From NCBI RefSeq assembly GCF_963662255.1, contig NC_085060.1, positions 11,719,630 through 11,783,629 on the forward strand: a DNA stretch of 64,000 bases, given 5' to 3'. The stretch is from Cinclus cinclus. Taxonomy: Eukaryota > Chordata > Aves > Passeriformes > Cinclidae. The translations under genes were made by a program, and so were the position numbers. Below, one piece after another: positions 14,427 to 25,971 of this stretch; the stretch's first letter is position 1, and every line of letters begins with the position of its first letter. A model generated the notes under the pieces. The model saw only the letters and a list, made by a program, of their open reading frames with translations. It was not told the DNA's origin and searched no databases.

Positions 14427-14615
14427 ATCATAGAATGTAGAATATCCCAAACAGGAAGAGACCTACAAGGACCACTGAAGTCCAGCTCCTGGCCCTGCAC
14501 AGGACACCCCAGTGATCACACCACGGGTCTGAGAACACTGTCCCAGCTGTTCCCTTCCTGAACTCTGGCAGACTTGGTGCTGTGACCTGAGGAGCCTGTT
14601 TCAGTGTGCAGCTCC
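14427..14615 (-). mobile_element. CR1 LINE fragment, 3' end, minus-strand sense
   Basis: The plus strand opens with ATCATAGAATGTAGAATATC and runs through AGTCCAGCTCCTGGCCCTGC, then ACAGGACACCCC, then CTGAACTCTGGCAGACTTGG and GGAGCCTGTTTCAGTG. That is the reverse complement of the 3' region of a CR1 subfamily (the 'tcctggccctgcacaggacacc' type). The element therefore reads leftwards, truncated at its 5' end as usual for CR1. It is diverged and cannot encode protein. Its 5' boundary near 14,615 is where I lose the match. Confidence 0.85.
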
Positions 14616-17600
14616 ATGTCATTAAGCAGTCCAACATACCTTTATAGTTTTCACTCTAATGGGACACAACAAAGAGCCCTGGGAAATCTCAAACCTTGTT
14701 CTACAGAAAACAACCTGAACCACCAACCCCACAGGTGAACCATCAGTGCCCTTTCTTTTCAGCCCAAAAAGAGTTTCTTTTCTGGGAGAAAACTGGAAGT
14801 ATTTTTCTAATTACCTCTCAGATCTAAAGTCATTAGGAAAGCTGTTTGGCTGTTTCACAAAACACTTACAAAACATGTAGACATACACATATCCAGTAAC
14901 AAAAGAAAAAAAAACAAACAAAAAAAACCCCACACTTTCCTTATTGTCCTCAAGTTCCTTAGCATTTCTCAGAATGAAACAGTTGGTTAAAAACATACAA
15001 GAAACAGTGACACTCAAATTCTAGTGGAAAATCCAAGACAAAGCAATGCCATCTAAAGAAGAGGAGAGTTACAACTCCAAGGTGGAGCAGTTCACTGTTA
15101 ATTTATCAATGGATATCATGATTCAATCCTGCTTCCAGAAAAAGCTGTGAAGTTAAGGTTTTTACTGACTCTGTTACCATGGATCTTCCCATGAGATTTG
15201 ACATAAACAGAAAAATATACCAGAAGTTAATTATACAGGACCCTAACACAAGCTCAGAGGTAGGGGAAGCACATGTACATGTCACTACAAATATTTAAAC
15301 AAGAAGTTCAGTGTTTGATTACATCAGTCAAGGCAAATTTAGAATAGTTCAGACCTGCCAAAAGCACTTTGCTAACAAGTGGTGTCAGTGGCATGAGTCT
15401 GCCTATGGCAGCCTACCTGGAATGTGACAGCAAATGGGGAACACCCTTGGCCTTTTTTACTGCTCCAGTCATACAGCTTTGTTCTCCTGCCCCATCTCAC
15501 CTCATCTCTCCTCCTCACTCTGCACTTAACCTGCAGCCCTACACTTATCCCTTAGGTGCGCAATCCCCACTGTTAAAAAGGCAGAGCAAAACAAAAAAGC
15601 TGAACACGCTATTTAAGCAATCTATTTCAAACAGATGTCAGAGACACATTTTATTATTTTTAGATCAGACCATTGATCAGCAAGATGATGAGCAAAGAAA
15701 AGGATCTGCCAACCTAAAATGTGTGACTCTTATTTACTCTCCATTTCCAATCAATAAAGTAAAACATTACTAAAATATGAAGAGTCATTATTTTATTTAC
15801 TGCTGCTTCTCATGTTCTGGTATGAAACCCACTATCACATCGTGCTAGAACTGTTTATACTTCACTCACTATCACTTTGTCATTATATAAATATACAGTA
15901 GTTATGCAAAAATGGTGCTTGATTTTCAAGCTCTAATGAAGGTGCTGGACCTCTCTGGCTGACTGACACAGCTGAGCTTATCCTGAGACACTGGCTCATC
16001 CTGTAAACCCCTTGAATGCTGACCATAGCTGTTATGATGCAATCAGAGCTTGCAAATACTTGCTCAGAGCTTCTGTTTGTTAAGAACTAGTACACACTAG
16101 AAAGATTTTATGCCCTTTACTTATCTACAAACAAAAGCACATACGGAGAAGAAGCAGGCAATACACGTTTCCCCTGTGTCATTCCTGCATTTGACTTCGA
16201 GTAATTTATTTAAAAAATGAGAACTTGTCTCAATCTGATAACAACATAGGCAGCACACTTAGCACCCAACATGCTAAGTTTCTGATGTATCCTGAAATGT
16301 CAAAGGTTACTCATTAAGAATGGGGCTGGAATGATGGTTCAATTTGTGTTGGCTTGATGATTTATGGCACCGTAGTAGTAAGCAATGATAATGAACGTGG
16401 AAAACTTAAGACAGGATTTTAAGTCATAAGCAACACAGACAACTATGATCCAGTGATTGTATTCTGAGACTTAAGAAATAAAAATAACTTTTTATTTATT
16501 TTTTTATTATTTTTATTAATTTGAGAATATGGTCTACATTCAGTGTAACAGCATGTGTATATATGTATATACATGACTACCAGCATCACCCCATTTCCAT
16601 ACACCTGCCATTTCTAGATACAGTTACAAGTCTTAAAGCACAAAAGGTTACATGGCAGATACCCAACAGGAATCCAAAGCTGCTCCACTCAATACCCAAT
16701 CAATCAAACTCAAGAAACCCAACATGCAGGTTCCATATTCAGCAGAGGAGAATACACAAGTCTTCAGCATCTCAGCTCTCCAAAATAAATCCCATCCTCA
16801 TTCCCAGCTGATGAATCCATTACATTAAGTTTTGACTCTTCATCAGTTCAAGAGAAAATGGAAACATGCTGAGCTCAATACAGAAGCTTCAACATCAAGC
16901 CACAGAATAGACAATGCTTTAGTGCTGTCAGGAAGTGAACTGCTTCTGAAATCCTGAAAGGAAGTTTCCCTTTTTTCCCAGACTAACTGGAACTCTAACA
17001 GAGAAAATACCAGTTGCTTACTGACAGATAATCAGAATCCAGCTAGACTGGCAACAACAGGGCTCAACTCATGTGCCTGTTCTTTGGAAAGGGCAGATAG
17101 AGTCAAACACCCTTGGCTCGAGAAAATAGGGGAAAGAAGTACCAAAACTTACTCAATATAAGTAAATAAAGATTACTCAGCAACACAAATATGAGAAATG
17201 CCTCATCTCCTTGCATACCAGAATGCTCTTCACAAAGTCATCTGTCTTTTTTTCCCTTAGGAACTTTTTATGGAGATTAATTTTTATGCCTCGTTTCATT
17301 ATTATTTAAGAAACTGCTTTAGATTTTGTGGTCAAGTATAACAGAAACAGTTAAGTTAGAAACTGCAGATTTAGGATGCATTTCCCCCACCATTTTAGCA
17401 CTCATTTCAACTTTTAAAACACCTTGAAATTACTCTCAATGTAGAAGTTATAAGTAAAGGAGTGTTCATCCTCTAGATGGTATTTTTTTCCTGACATTCA
17501 ATTAACCCTGTATCACTGATATTAATATTTCAATTTCACTGAAGTTGTATTTCTGGTGCTTTTTCGTTGCTCAAACAGGTTTTTAAATTTATTAAAGGTA

Positions 17601-19170
17601 GATTAAGGTAAAACCAATGGCATATAATATTGTGAATTAAGTGAACAGGTAACACCTACAAACTATTCATAAAAAGTAGAGAAGCATCTAAATTACTTCT
17701 GTCAAGTATAAATACTAGAGACATCACTGTGTTGCAGAATGCTAACTACAGCTATAATTTATACACAAAGATTTCCATGTTACAGTGTATCAAATTTCAA
17801 GGTTCAGGAAGGTTTTCAAGCAAATAAACAGAAAACACACATCAACAAACAAAAAAGAGTTTTTCTGAAGTTAGATGGCAATGGTAGACTTGAACGTGAC
17901 ATGAACCGATTTTTAGGCCTACCAGTAAAGACTTTTTCTTTTTTTTAAGGAATTAATATTTATGTGGTTTCAGCCATAGGCAAAGATGGATGAGGACTGA
18001 AATCTGCTCATTTAAGCATAGTCTCCTCATCATGAAATGCAACAGAAGAGTCTCAAGAACAGGCTTATTCAAGTGCCAAGATAAGAATATAACTAATATC
18101 TCCTTTTTACTTAAGCAGCATCAAAATCTTACTTTCCATCCAACAGAAGTACCATTTAACATAATTTCCCTCTTATTTTACTCACAGAGATCAACTCATG
18201 CTTAGCACATTTATGTCTCTTTCTTAGTTAACTGTTTGATTCATGGAAAGGAGAACAATAGCAAGATACAACATGTTGGATAGTCACTTTGGAGGAGGCA
18301 GCTACCACTGACAATTCTATTAATAGTCTAAAACCTACAGCTATAGCTGCACTACAGAATAATTCTGCATATGTAATAGCTCAGGCAAATATTATGGCAC
18401 TGTGTCCTTGGTTAAGAAACCACAAAAAGTAAGTAAAATGGCAAGTTGAAGGAGGGACAAGTCTACCTCTAACTGATTTCAATAAACTTTGAATCTGCCA
18501 CTTAACCACTATTCCAGCAAAATGTTCAATCTTTTAAAATAAATATCTACCTGGTAAAATACTGATGATGCTCTTGGTGAGCATCACTGAGAAACTGGAA
18601 AGATGCAAAAGCCCTCAATGATGCAGAGCTGCTAAGACAGAACTATCTAAAGGTAAATATGTTGGTAGCTGTTTGATCTGTCTGTCACCACAGATGACAG
18701 ATTTGGATGCTACCTAGACTGAAGTAAGATTCAGAGCTTTTTGTTCTCTAGTGGGATTTTGATTTAGCCATACCAGTTGCAAACCAGCATCATACAGAAA
18801 TGCAGCACTGGTAATGAATGGAAGGTTGGATAACCAGCTGTAACTTTTCTTTATCAATAGCATATAAGACTGAATCAACCTCTATAGGAGAGCAACAGCA
18901 TCACTTTAACACATTTCCACCTATGATTCCATGCAACCTTACATCAGCAAAACCAGAATTTTTTTTCTTAACATGCTATTTTTTCTGAACCAAAACCTTT
19001 GTGAGTCTTAGCTTCAATGTGGTTTCCCCGAGCACAGCAAACATTTTAATTTGTGAGACAAAAAAATATTTTTATTTTTTCATTACAAAGGACTGTAGTA
19101 AAACACTGATATCAACAACAATGACTTAAACAGGATAAGGAGCAATGGTTTCCAGCAAAAGATGAGTCAG
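14616..19170. other. AT-rich non-coding DNA
   Basis: Only low-complexity patches are seen: A-rich DNA near 14,906-14,930, T/A-rich DNA near 16,480-16,520, and a TATATG palindrome near 16,556-16,573. A 134-codon plus-strand open frame at 15,369-15,773 has no protein-like features or splice context and is treated as chance. Confidence 0.45.
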
Positions 19171-19390
19171 TTTAGATTAAAGAAGAAGTTTTTATAATAT
19201 AGGTGATGAGACACTGGCACAGGTTGCCAAGAGAGGTGGTGGATGCCCCATCCTTGGAAACATGCAAGGTCAGGTTGGACAGGGCTCTGAGCAACCTGAT
19301 CTACTTGAAGATATTCCTGCTGGTTGCAGGGGAGTTGGACTGGATGACCTTTAAAGGAAGGGTCCAACACAAACTATTCTATGACTCTAC
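19171..19390 (+). mobile_element. CR1 LINE fragment, 3' end, plus-strand sense
   Basis: From TTTAGATTAAAGAAGAAGTT through GAGACACTGGCACAGGTTGC, then GGTGGTGGATGCCCCATCC, GACAGGGCTCTGAGCAACCT, GGACTGGATGACC and ending ACTATTCTATGACTCTAC. This is the canonical CR1 3' region in sense orientation, including the degenerate terminal ATTCTATGA repeats. The 5' end is truncated. Divergence is moderate, so the element is not young. It cannot move by itself. Confidence 0.93.
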
Positions 19391-20871
19391 GATATCCTCC
19401 TAACTGTTTTAATACTTCTACAATTATTGGTAACTTCAGCATAGCTTTTAGAAACATAAGTTGTCATCAACTTGTGTATGCAATGCACAAAAATCTTGGG
19501 AAATCTAAAGCTTGTACACTGGGATTATAATTGAACTTTAAAGGTGAGCAAATGAAAGGTGACAAAGCAAACACTGTATTTCCTTTTCTTAACTCATATA
19601 AAGGCTGCATAAGTATTACAGTACTTCATGCACCTACAAATTTAAAACATAAAAGAAGCTAAACAGAATAGTGACTACCATACGTAAAATTGCTTCCATT
19701 AACGATTACCGAACTACAGTTTGACTTGATCCTATTTTCACTAACTCTGAAGGCAGAAAATTTAGGACCTCAAATCAGTAGACTCAAGACTGGGCCTTTA
19801 GAGAAGAAGCAAAACTGTATTAAGTCTGTTTGGTCTCACAAAAGTTATCATTAACTCAGTTGTGCGGAACTGTCAAATATAATCAACAGGCACATCTAAA
19901 TGAAGAAATAGCAGACAAGAAAACAGAAACTCATGAATTTCAGACATAGCTCTGTTGCCAGTTTATACCTGGTCTCTAAAACATTCAAAATCTAGTCCCA
20001 CTGCAGGCATTGTAAGATACTGGCAATCACTGTGACAGAAGCAAAGACAGGACGCATCGTTTTCTCAGTTCATAAAATGGGAACAAAAAAGATTCCCGAC
20101 GAAATGGAGGGGACTGTTCTCCCATATCCAAAGCTTTGAGGTCATGACAAATTAAGCAGCATTGTTCTTCTTACATTTTTCAGATTAAGATCATTTAAAA
20201 ATTAAATGCATACCATTTAGACCTCATGAATCACACTGAAGTAATGTCCTGCCTGCTCCAATTAAAATCAACACCAATCGTCTGAATTTCCTATCTCAAT
20301 GGAAAGAAGGAAGTATACATTTACCTATTCCTAAGCCATTACTACATAATGTTGCACACCTCCATATGTGACTACAGGCACATGTGTGAGCAACCAGGTA
20401 ATTTCTTCAGTTTTCCAAGCTACCATTTTAACTATGATGCCATATCAAATGAGTAATAGATTTCCTTTGTCACAGTTTTCCTCATATGAAACTGCTTTTA
20501 TAGAACTCAGAATACATTTCAACGGCTTTTTTACACATAAGCCATCAATACAATATGCTCATTTACTACCACATCTGACTACTTGAAGTGTTGAGAGTAA
20601 TAATTTGCATTCCCACATTCTTAAAAGCTGCGTTTAGTAAGAATTTTCTCGTTTCCTATTTATACACATCATTTAAGTACTTAAAATTTGGCAACTAAAA
20701 GGAACTGTTCTCTTTTAAAGGATTTTTATTTCAGTATTTGAAATACAATTTTCTTGGGATTTTATTTGGTTTTGATTGTTTGGGGTTTTTTAAATATCAG
20801 ATGTTCAGAGAAAAATCCTATTGGATATGTGTTCAGAAAACTTCTAATCATTCTTTGAAACAAAACTGTGA
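19391..20871. other. AT-rich non-coding DNA, nothing recognised
   Basis: No gene, RNA gene or repeat family is seen. Open frames here are short and without splice context. Confidence 0.5.
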
Positions 20872-20968
20872 CAGAACAAAAAAAACCAAACAAACCACAG
20901 AACAAAAACAAAGACCAACCAAAAAAACAAACCCCCATACACACAAAACAAATAAAAAGACAAGACCA
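20872..20968. repeat. A-rich/C low-complexity tract
   Basis: About 100 bases almost devoid of T on the plus strand, made of ACAAAA, CCAAAC and AAACAA units ending in AAAAAGACAAGACC. It has no unit of fixed length. The lysine/threonine/glutamine-rich plus-strand reading and its mirror on the minus strand are artefacts of composition. Confidence 0.75.
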
Positions 20969-21994
20969 AGAAGGGTTCCTAAATTCCCCAGCAGTTTAGA
21001 GATTTGAGTTCTTAAAACAAACCAACAAGCTCAAATCCCCAAGACACACAGTTATTTTAAAACCATAGCATCAACTTCTGATGAATTTATGTTATCTATA
21101 TGATATCTATAGGAATAGCTGGTTATTACGAAGACTGCAAGTTGTCTGTGAAGAAGTGCTTTGAGATTGATCGACAGCATTAAGGGTCATGTATAAAACA
21201 AGCTTTGAAAATAAACTATGGATGAGAAAGAAGGAAAGCTATTGGGCTGTGTCTCACCTTCTGATGTATAGCTCTTCCCCTACTACAGTTTATCTTGCTA
21301 TCTGTGATTCACAAAGTGTTCTCTACAACACCAGGAATTCCATACTTCAAATTTCAGGCTGCTTTACGTTAAGGTTCACAATTAACAGCTAAAATCCAGC
21401 ACCAGGAGTGGTGGGGGTTGGTTACTGCAAAACCATTTGGAGACACAAGAGATGCCTGAGATGCTTGCCCCACCACACGGACAGTTGGTATTTATTTCCA
21501 TAGTACAGTGTATCTGACTCGTTAATGATCAGGGTAGCATCGGCACAATCAAGATGGGTATCTACAACCTTTGGATATTGGGAAACCAATCAATAAAAGA
21601 CTATCACTAAGACAGTTACTGTACAGCCTAAAATTGTAGCATATATTTTAAGCCAAATAAAGGGGAAGGCAGGGAGTTCTTGGTGTTAATTTCAGTATTA
21701 TAACACGTAAAGCCCAGAACTGCTAAGGTAAACGTGTTGCCATTCAGCACGGTAAGAGCATACAGTCAATACTACAGAGGCAGGTTCCTCACTACGTACC
21801 ACAATCATATCCACAGCCGGTCTAAGCTCATCAAGCTTAAACAGTCAGTCACGAGCTACAGCTACAAGGTATTTTAGAGAAAAAACAGCTGGAAGCAGCA
21901 GAGCAGCGTAACGACTGTATGTACACACGCCTTGACTAAAGGAGATTACCAGATCCAACAATCAGCGGCAGGAGAATACACCAAACACACGTTC
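20969..21994. other. Left shoulder of the CpG island, non-coding
   Basis: Still AT-rich, with isolated CpGs becoming more frequent towards the right. A minus-strand donor motif (CATCAGAAG followed by GTGAGACA) lies at 21,258/21,257, but frames behind it contain stops. If the minus-strand gene exists, this is the start of its first intron. Confidence 0.45.
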
Positions 21995-22637
21995 AGCAGA
22001 TTACGCCTGAGGAGCGGTGAGAAAACAGGCTGCTCCATCCTCCAGCTGGGAGCGAGCGCGGTCTCGCTGCCCCGGCGGAGCCGCCTCACCCCTGCGCGCA
22101 CCGGAGATGCGGCACGAGAGCGGCCCGGGCGCTCCCGCAGCACCAGCGCGGAGCCGGAGCTCGGCCGCTGGCAGCGCCCCGCCTTTCGCCGCACCCCGCG
22201 GAGAGCCGCGCACCCGCCGCGGGGACGGGGAGCCGCTGCCGCCCGGGGCGATGGCAGCGCCGGCCGGACAGTCGGAGCGCCGCTCCGCGCCAACACACCG
22301 CGCCCAAAGGAGACAACCCCCGTAGGCGTGCGGGGTGCCGGGGCTCAGCCCCATCGCTGCCGGGAGCCCACTCCCGCGGCCGCGCGGTGCCCGCACGCAC
22401 CGCCCCGGAGCCCGGCACCCGCCGCCCGCCCGGCGCCCGCGGAGCCGGCGCGTACACACCCAGCACCGTCCACAAAAACCCTCCGGGAGCGCCGGGCGGC
22501 TCTCGCTCCGGCGGGGCAAGGCACCCCCGGCGGCGGCCGGCGCTCCCCTGTCCGCCCCGGCGCGGACGCCGCTGCGCCCCGCGAAAAGCGAAGTTCGGGC
22601 GCCTGCGGCGCCGCTCCCGCCTCCCCGGCAAACTTAC

Positions 22638-22760
22638 CGAGCGCGGCTACCGGCTGAACTTTCAGCAGCGCCCCGGCTCAGCCGCGCCGACGGCTTCGCC
22701 CATCGCCTCTAGGTGCGGTGCCCGCGCTCCGCTCCCCGGCGGCTGCGGCGCGGGCCGATA
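22638..22760 (-). other. Putative first exon of a minus-strand gene (5' end uncertain)
   Basis: On the minus strand GCCGCGCTCG is followed by GTAAGTTTG, a near-consensus donor inside the CpG island, with the last exon base at 22,638. The start site is not visible; I give a nominal right edge, and the exon could extend several hundred bases further right. The short ATG frame within it (22,698 leftwards, MGEAVGAAEPGRC then stop) would be an upstream ORF, so this part is probably 5' UTR. The gene would run left, with its first intron filling at least the 22-kb AT-rich region. The gene itself is not identified. Confidence 0.5.
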
Positions 22761-22765
22761 TAAAT
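22759..22765 (+). promoter_or_regulatory. TATA box (TATAAAT)
   Basis: A full match to the TATAWAW consensus inside otherwise very GC-rich DNA, where such an AT cluster is conspicuous. It would place a plus-strand start near 22,790. On the opposite strand the same bases read ATTTATA, a poorer match. TATA boxes inside CpG islands are uncommon, which makes the motif worth testing. Confidence 0.5.
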
Positions 22766-22787
22766 CCACATCGCCGCTGCCGGCGGC

Positions 22788-22821
22788 TCCCCGGCAGCCC
22801 TCCCCGGCAGCCCTCCCCGGC
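22788..22821. repeat. Short tandem repeat CCCCGGCAGCCCT
   Basis: The unit CCCCGGCAGCCCT occurs twice in tandem, followed by a third partial copy (CCCCGGCCCCT). It lies about 25-55 bases after the TATA box, where a plus-strand transcript would begin. Confidence 0.7.
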
Positions 22822-23005
22822 CCCTCCGCTCCGCCGGGGCGACGCGCGGCTGCTGGCGCGGCTCGCCCCGCAGCTGCCCGCGGCGGGAGCTGGCAGCCGA
22901 GGCGTCAGGGGACGCGGGGCCGGCGCGGCGCAGCCCCGCCGCTGCCGCCGCTGCCGCTCACCGGCGGGTGTAGTGTCAGCGGCGCCGCTCGCTCTGAGGG
23001 TGGGA

Positions 23006-23048
23006 TTTTTTTCTTTTTTTTTTTTTTTTTTTTCCTCTTTTTTTTTTC
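23006..23048. repeat. Long T-rich tract inside the CpG island
   Basis: Runs of T broken only by single C's or CC, including one unbroken run of 20 (23,014-23,033). On the minus strand it is a poly(A)-like tract. Such tracts exclude nucleosomes and are common length-variable sites; they also slip in sequencing, so exact length is uncertain. Confidence 0.85.
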
Positions 23049-23092
23049 CCCTTTTCGGCTTCTCCGCGGTTAATGAGCATGCCCGGGAGAGC

Positions 23093-23104
23093 TGCGCAGG
23101 CGCC
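23093..23104. promoter_or_regulatory. NRF1-like site (TGCGCAGGCGCC)
   Basis: It differs from the NRF1 palindrome TGCGCATGCGCA by a central base and the last base. NRF1 sites are typical of CpG-island promoters. Binding is inferred from the motif alone. Confidence 0.35.
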
Positions 23105-23198
23105 TTGCCCACCGCCGCGCCTCGAGCCGCCCCGCACCGACCGCGGCGGGCGAGGGCTGGGGATGGCGAGGGAGGGACCGGGCAGCGCGGGCTGAGCC

Positions 23199-23208
23199 GC
23201 CCCCGCCC
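23199..23208. promoter_or_regulatory. GC box (Sp/KLF-type)
   Basis: GCCCCCGCCC on the plus strand, GGGCGGGGGC on the minus strand, matching the Sp1/KLF consensus. It is one of several GC-rich clusters in the island and the cleanest match. Confidence 0.4.
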
Positions 23209-23370
23209 GAGGCAGTGGGAGATTCGGGCAGAGTTCGGGAAGTCTGCGGGAAGGTGAGGCGGCTGCGCTCTCCTGAGGGAGGGATGCTGCCCGGCTCCGC
23301 CGGGATCCGCCGCCCGTCCCGGGGAAGGGGAGGAAAGAAAGCCCCACCGGCGGGCCTCTGCCTTGGGATG

Positions 23371-24842
23371 TAGCGCAGAACACCTTCTAAATAATTTACC
23401 TTGCTCAGGAAATTGTACCGATAGTGGAATCTAGGCTTGGGAGAGGGACGCTGATTTCTACAAGGTGCTTCAGCAGGTTTCCTTTCGCGATCTGAGTTTA
23501 TTAAGGTGGTGATCTCCTGTGGTCACCTCCATTAACAGTCCCGCGTCTTGGTGGAGGGGAACTTAATCAGCTGGTGATGATCTCTATAACTTCATCATTT
23601 CTACACTGTTTATCCTCAAGAGGACATACAAGGCGTAAAAGTGATGACCACCTGCTCTTTTCGCAACAGCTAATTCTGCATCAGCATTTAATTTTGTAAA
23701 AAAATTATTGTGCCGAAGAAACCCAAGAACTGGAAAAGGTGTGCCTGTGAGGCTGGACCTGGCTCATCAGTCTGTTGCTATCCTGGTCTATGTTCACATG
23801 GATACTCTGTACACATATTTACCAATTCGCAAAAATCACTGCCATTATTTATGTCATTTAGCTTGTGCATTCAGTCCCAGGAAAACACTGGGAAAAAGAG
23901 TCCAATTCACTATTGCTGTAACTTCTTTGTAAGTTTCTGCATAGACCACCCAGAGTGGAGACCTTTTGTTTACTCTCTACTATGCCCCAGAACATACTTC
24001 ATTCAGACAGTTAGTTTATGTTCTTCACTTAAGTATTTGGGGAAAATAACATCTTGAAGATACCTATATAATACCTTGCAATGCACAAGTAAAAAATAAT
24101 AAATTGGGTAAAATCATCTGTTATTACATTGCTTTCATAGGAAGCCCTAAAAACCCAGAAGTAACCAAATCTATTTCTCATGAATCTTGAAGCCATTCAA
24201 CAATCTTCACCATTAACTATTTCTAAAGGTTAATTATTTTAAGCCAAAACGGTCCTCTCAAATTTATGATTTAGTGCTGGTATCTAGAGTAATTCTTCAG
24301 CAGTATAGATCAGTCTGAGCTCTTCTGAGCCTAAAGTAAAAGGTAAATTTTCCTTCCCAGTAGACGTGGTTGTTTTGGTTTCTTCTCTCTCTGGATAGAC
24401 TTTAACATTTGTTTTTCATTAACACAAAAATTAGACACCATGGATTGAAAATGGAAATAACTCAAAAACCAAAGAAAGGAAAAGGTCTGGAATGAAGTCA
24501 TCATGTTAGTCACAGAAAAATAAACCAAGATAGCTGACCCATCTAGAGTCCAGGTTTTAAGATTTAAGTCACTAAATAAATGACTCTGTTATGGGCAGAC
24601 AAAGAACACAAATTAATAATTCTTCTTCTTGGAATCCTATGGAATTGCCAGTTGTGGTCATTAACATATAGTAGTCATAAAAAGATGGTAGCCTCATCAA
24701 GGGAAGGCATAAAAAGGTAACCACTGGAGGTGGAGGTTTAATTCCACCTTTGCCTCTTCAGCCACTGCTGAGGTAAATGAAACAAACTAGAAAAACTCAA
24801 CAGTGGAAAATTGTTGCCAGGTATCAAGTGGAGTGCCTGGTG
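23371..24842. other. AT-rich non-coding DNA right of the island
   Basis: No repeat family or gene recognised. Two in-frame plus-strand open stretches near 23,710-24,057 lack splice context. A tiny acceptor/donor pair near 24,763-24,774 would make only an 11-base exon and is not called. Confidence 0.45.
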
Positions 24843-24874
24843 TGTAGTGTGTGTATATACATACATACATATAT
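24843..24874. repeat. TG/TA/CATA microsatellite
   Basis: A short alternating tract, TGTAGTGTGTGTATATAC followed by CATA repeats. A simple repeat. Confidence 0.7.
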
Positions 24875-25971
24875 TTCAGATGCCCATGGATGTTCCCTAG
24901 TGAATTGGGGTTAGGGAAACTCAGAAGGTCTGCTTGGAGAGCCACACAGCTACTATGTATTATTCCATGAGAAAGATGCAGAAGCAAGTGAGGAATTTCA
25001 AGTGTGTTACAGGCAAACTCCAACAGAAAAAGGAGCAGATCCCAGTGCGAGACAAGACCCGTGGGATAATAAGTGCTTCATTAAGGGGAAATGTTCCAAT
25101 AGAAAGAATAGGTACAGATAGAGAGCTTTCCAAGAATCAGGATGGATATTTTTATACCTGGAAACAGGAGTCCTTAAGCACATCAAACCTAAATACATTT
25201 AGCAAAAAGAATTCTGACCCTCAGATTTCACTGCCAAGCCTGATAAACTACTTTAAAAGAAAGCAGCAAGTAAAATATTGCTAGATATGCTGGCACCAAG
25301 TGGACTTTTCTTACACATGTAGGTTTATATAGTATTACAGCTCTCTGCAGTAGAGATTTTCTCTGTAAGTAGCAGGGGATGGTATCTCGAGTGCAAGGGT
25401 GCAGCACTTGTCATTGCAGAACGGATGCTAAGGACTGGTTTGACACCTTTTGTCTTGCTCAGGTTCAGATGAGCCTCCTGAGTGAATCATTGTTTTTACC
25501 TGGTGAGTTATGCTGAAGCACTGTTTTTAAATTATTCTCATACCTCCTGTGGGAATAGAGATCATTGCCTGCATTGCAACAATCTCGGTTGAGACCTGAG
25601 ACACAGCTGCTGCTCTCACAGCTGAATAGGAACTTTTCAACCCACCTGGGGTAGGAGATCACCACTCACCAAAGTTCTGTCAGCCTGTGCTTCCGAGAAT
25701 GATGCTGAAAATTCCTCTTTGTGCCTATGTTGTTTCAATCAGATGAAGTCCTCAAAAACTTCTCTGAAATTCTGGGGAATTTTCCTAGTTTATACTAGAT
25801 TGCTTTCCTGACAACTGTGAGACATAAGGTACTTCCCTAAGTATTTGAAGTGATTGTTTGATTTGCCATTCATGGAAATTATGCCTTCATACAGTTAACA
25901 GGCTTCAAAAAACAGAGGGAAGAGGTCAGCCAGATCCCACTGCTAAATGCACAAAATACAAGGTTCAACTT
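24875..25971. other. Non-coding DNA with one 116-codon open frame
   Basis: A plus-strand frame at 24,934-25,284 is Lys/Gln/Ser-rich (for example LQQKKEQIPVRDKTRGIIS) and has no recognisable domain. The strand is A-rich, which alone favours such composition. No flanking acceptor and donor make it a clean exon. It is left as probably chance. Confidence 0.4.

Larger units (their letters stand above)
22790..23253 (+). other. Putative first exon of a divergent plus-strand transcript
   Basis: The interval runs from the start implied by the TATAAAT box to a donor candidate GCGGGAAG followed by GTGAGGCGG. If used, it would be an exon of about 460 nt, mostly non-coding: an ATG frame from 23,074 gives only about 40 codons, and no extended conserved-looking frame is seen. 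It contains the long T-rich tract. A plus-strand long non-coding RNA sharing the island with the minus-strand gene is one reading; an unused motif pair is the other. Confidence 0.25.
21995..23370. promoter_or_regulatory. CpG island, likely promoter
   Basis: About 1.4 kb of GC-rich DNA densely populated with CpG, sharply distinct from the AT-rich surroundings. CpG islands of this size in vertebrates usually mark unmethylated promoters of broadly expressed or developmental genes. It contains a TATAAAT box and a donor on the plus strand, a stronger donor on the minus strand, and GC-box and NRF1-like sequences. Long open frames run in all six directions (up to about 240 codons). They are rich in Pro, Arg, Ala and Gly and overlap one another, as expected where stop codons are rare, so none is called as protein. 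The right edge is gradual, near 23,300-23,370. Confidence 0.93.

Noticed and set aside
15369..15773. 134-codon plus-strand open frame
   Set aside because: Chance length, unremarkable composition, no acceptor/donor pair or known domain.
21932..23383. Long open frames (100-241 codons) on both strands in the CpG island
   Set aside because: They overlap in all six frames, are Pro/Arg/Ala/Gly-rich, and follow from the scarcity of stop codons in GC-rich DNA. No domain or consistent start context.
24763..24774. Acceptor-donor pair CCTCTTCAG...CTGAG/GTAAATG
   Set aside because: It would make an 11-base exon; such tiny pairs are common by chance.
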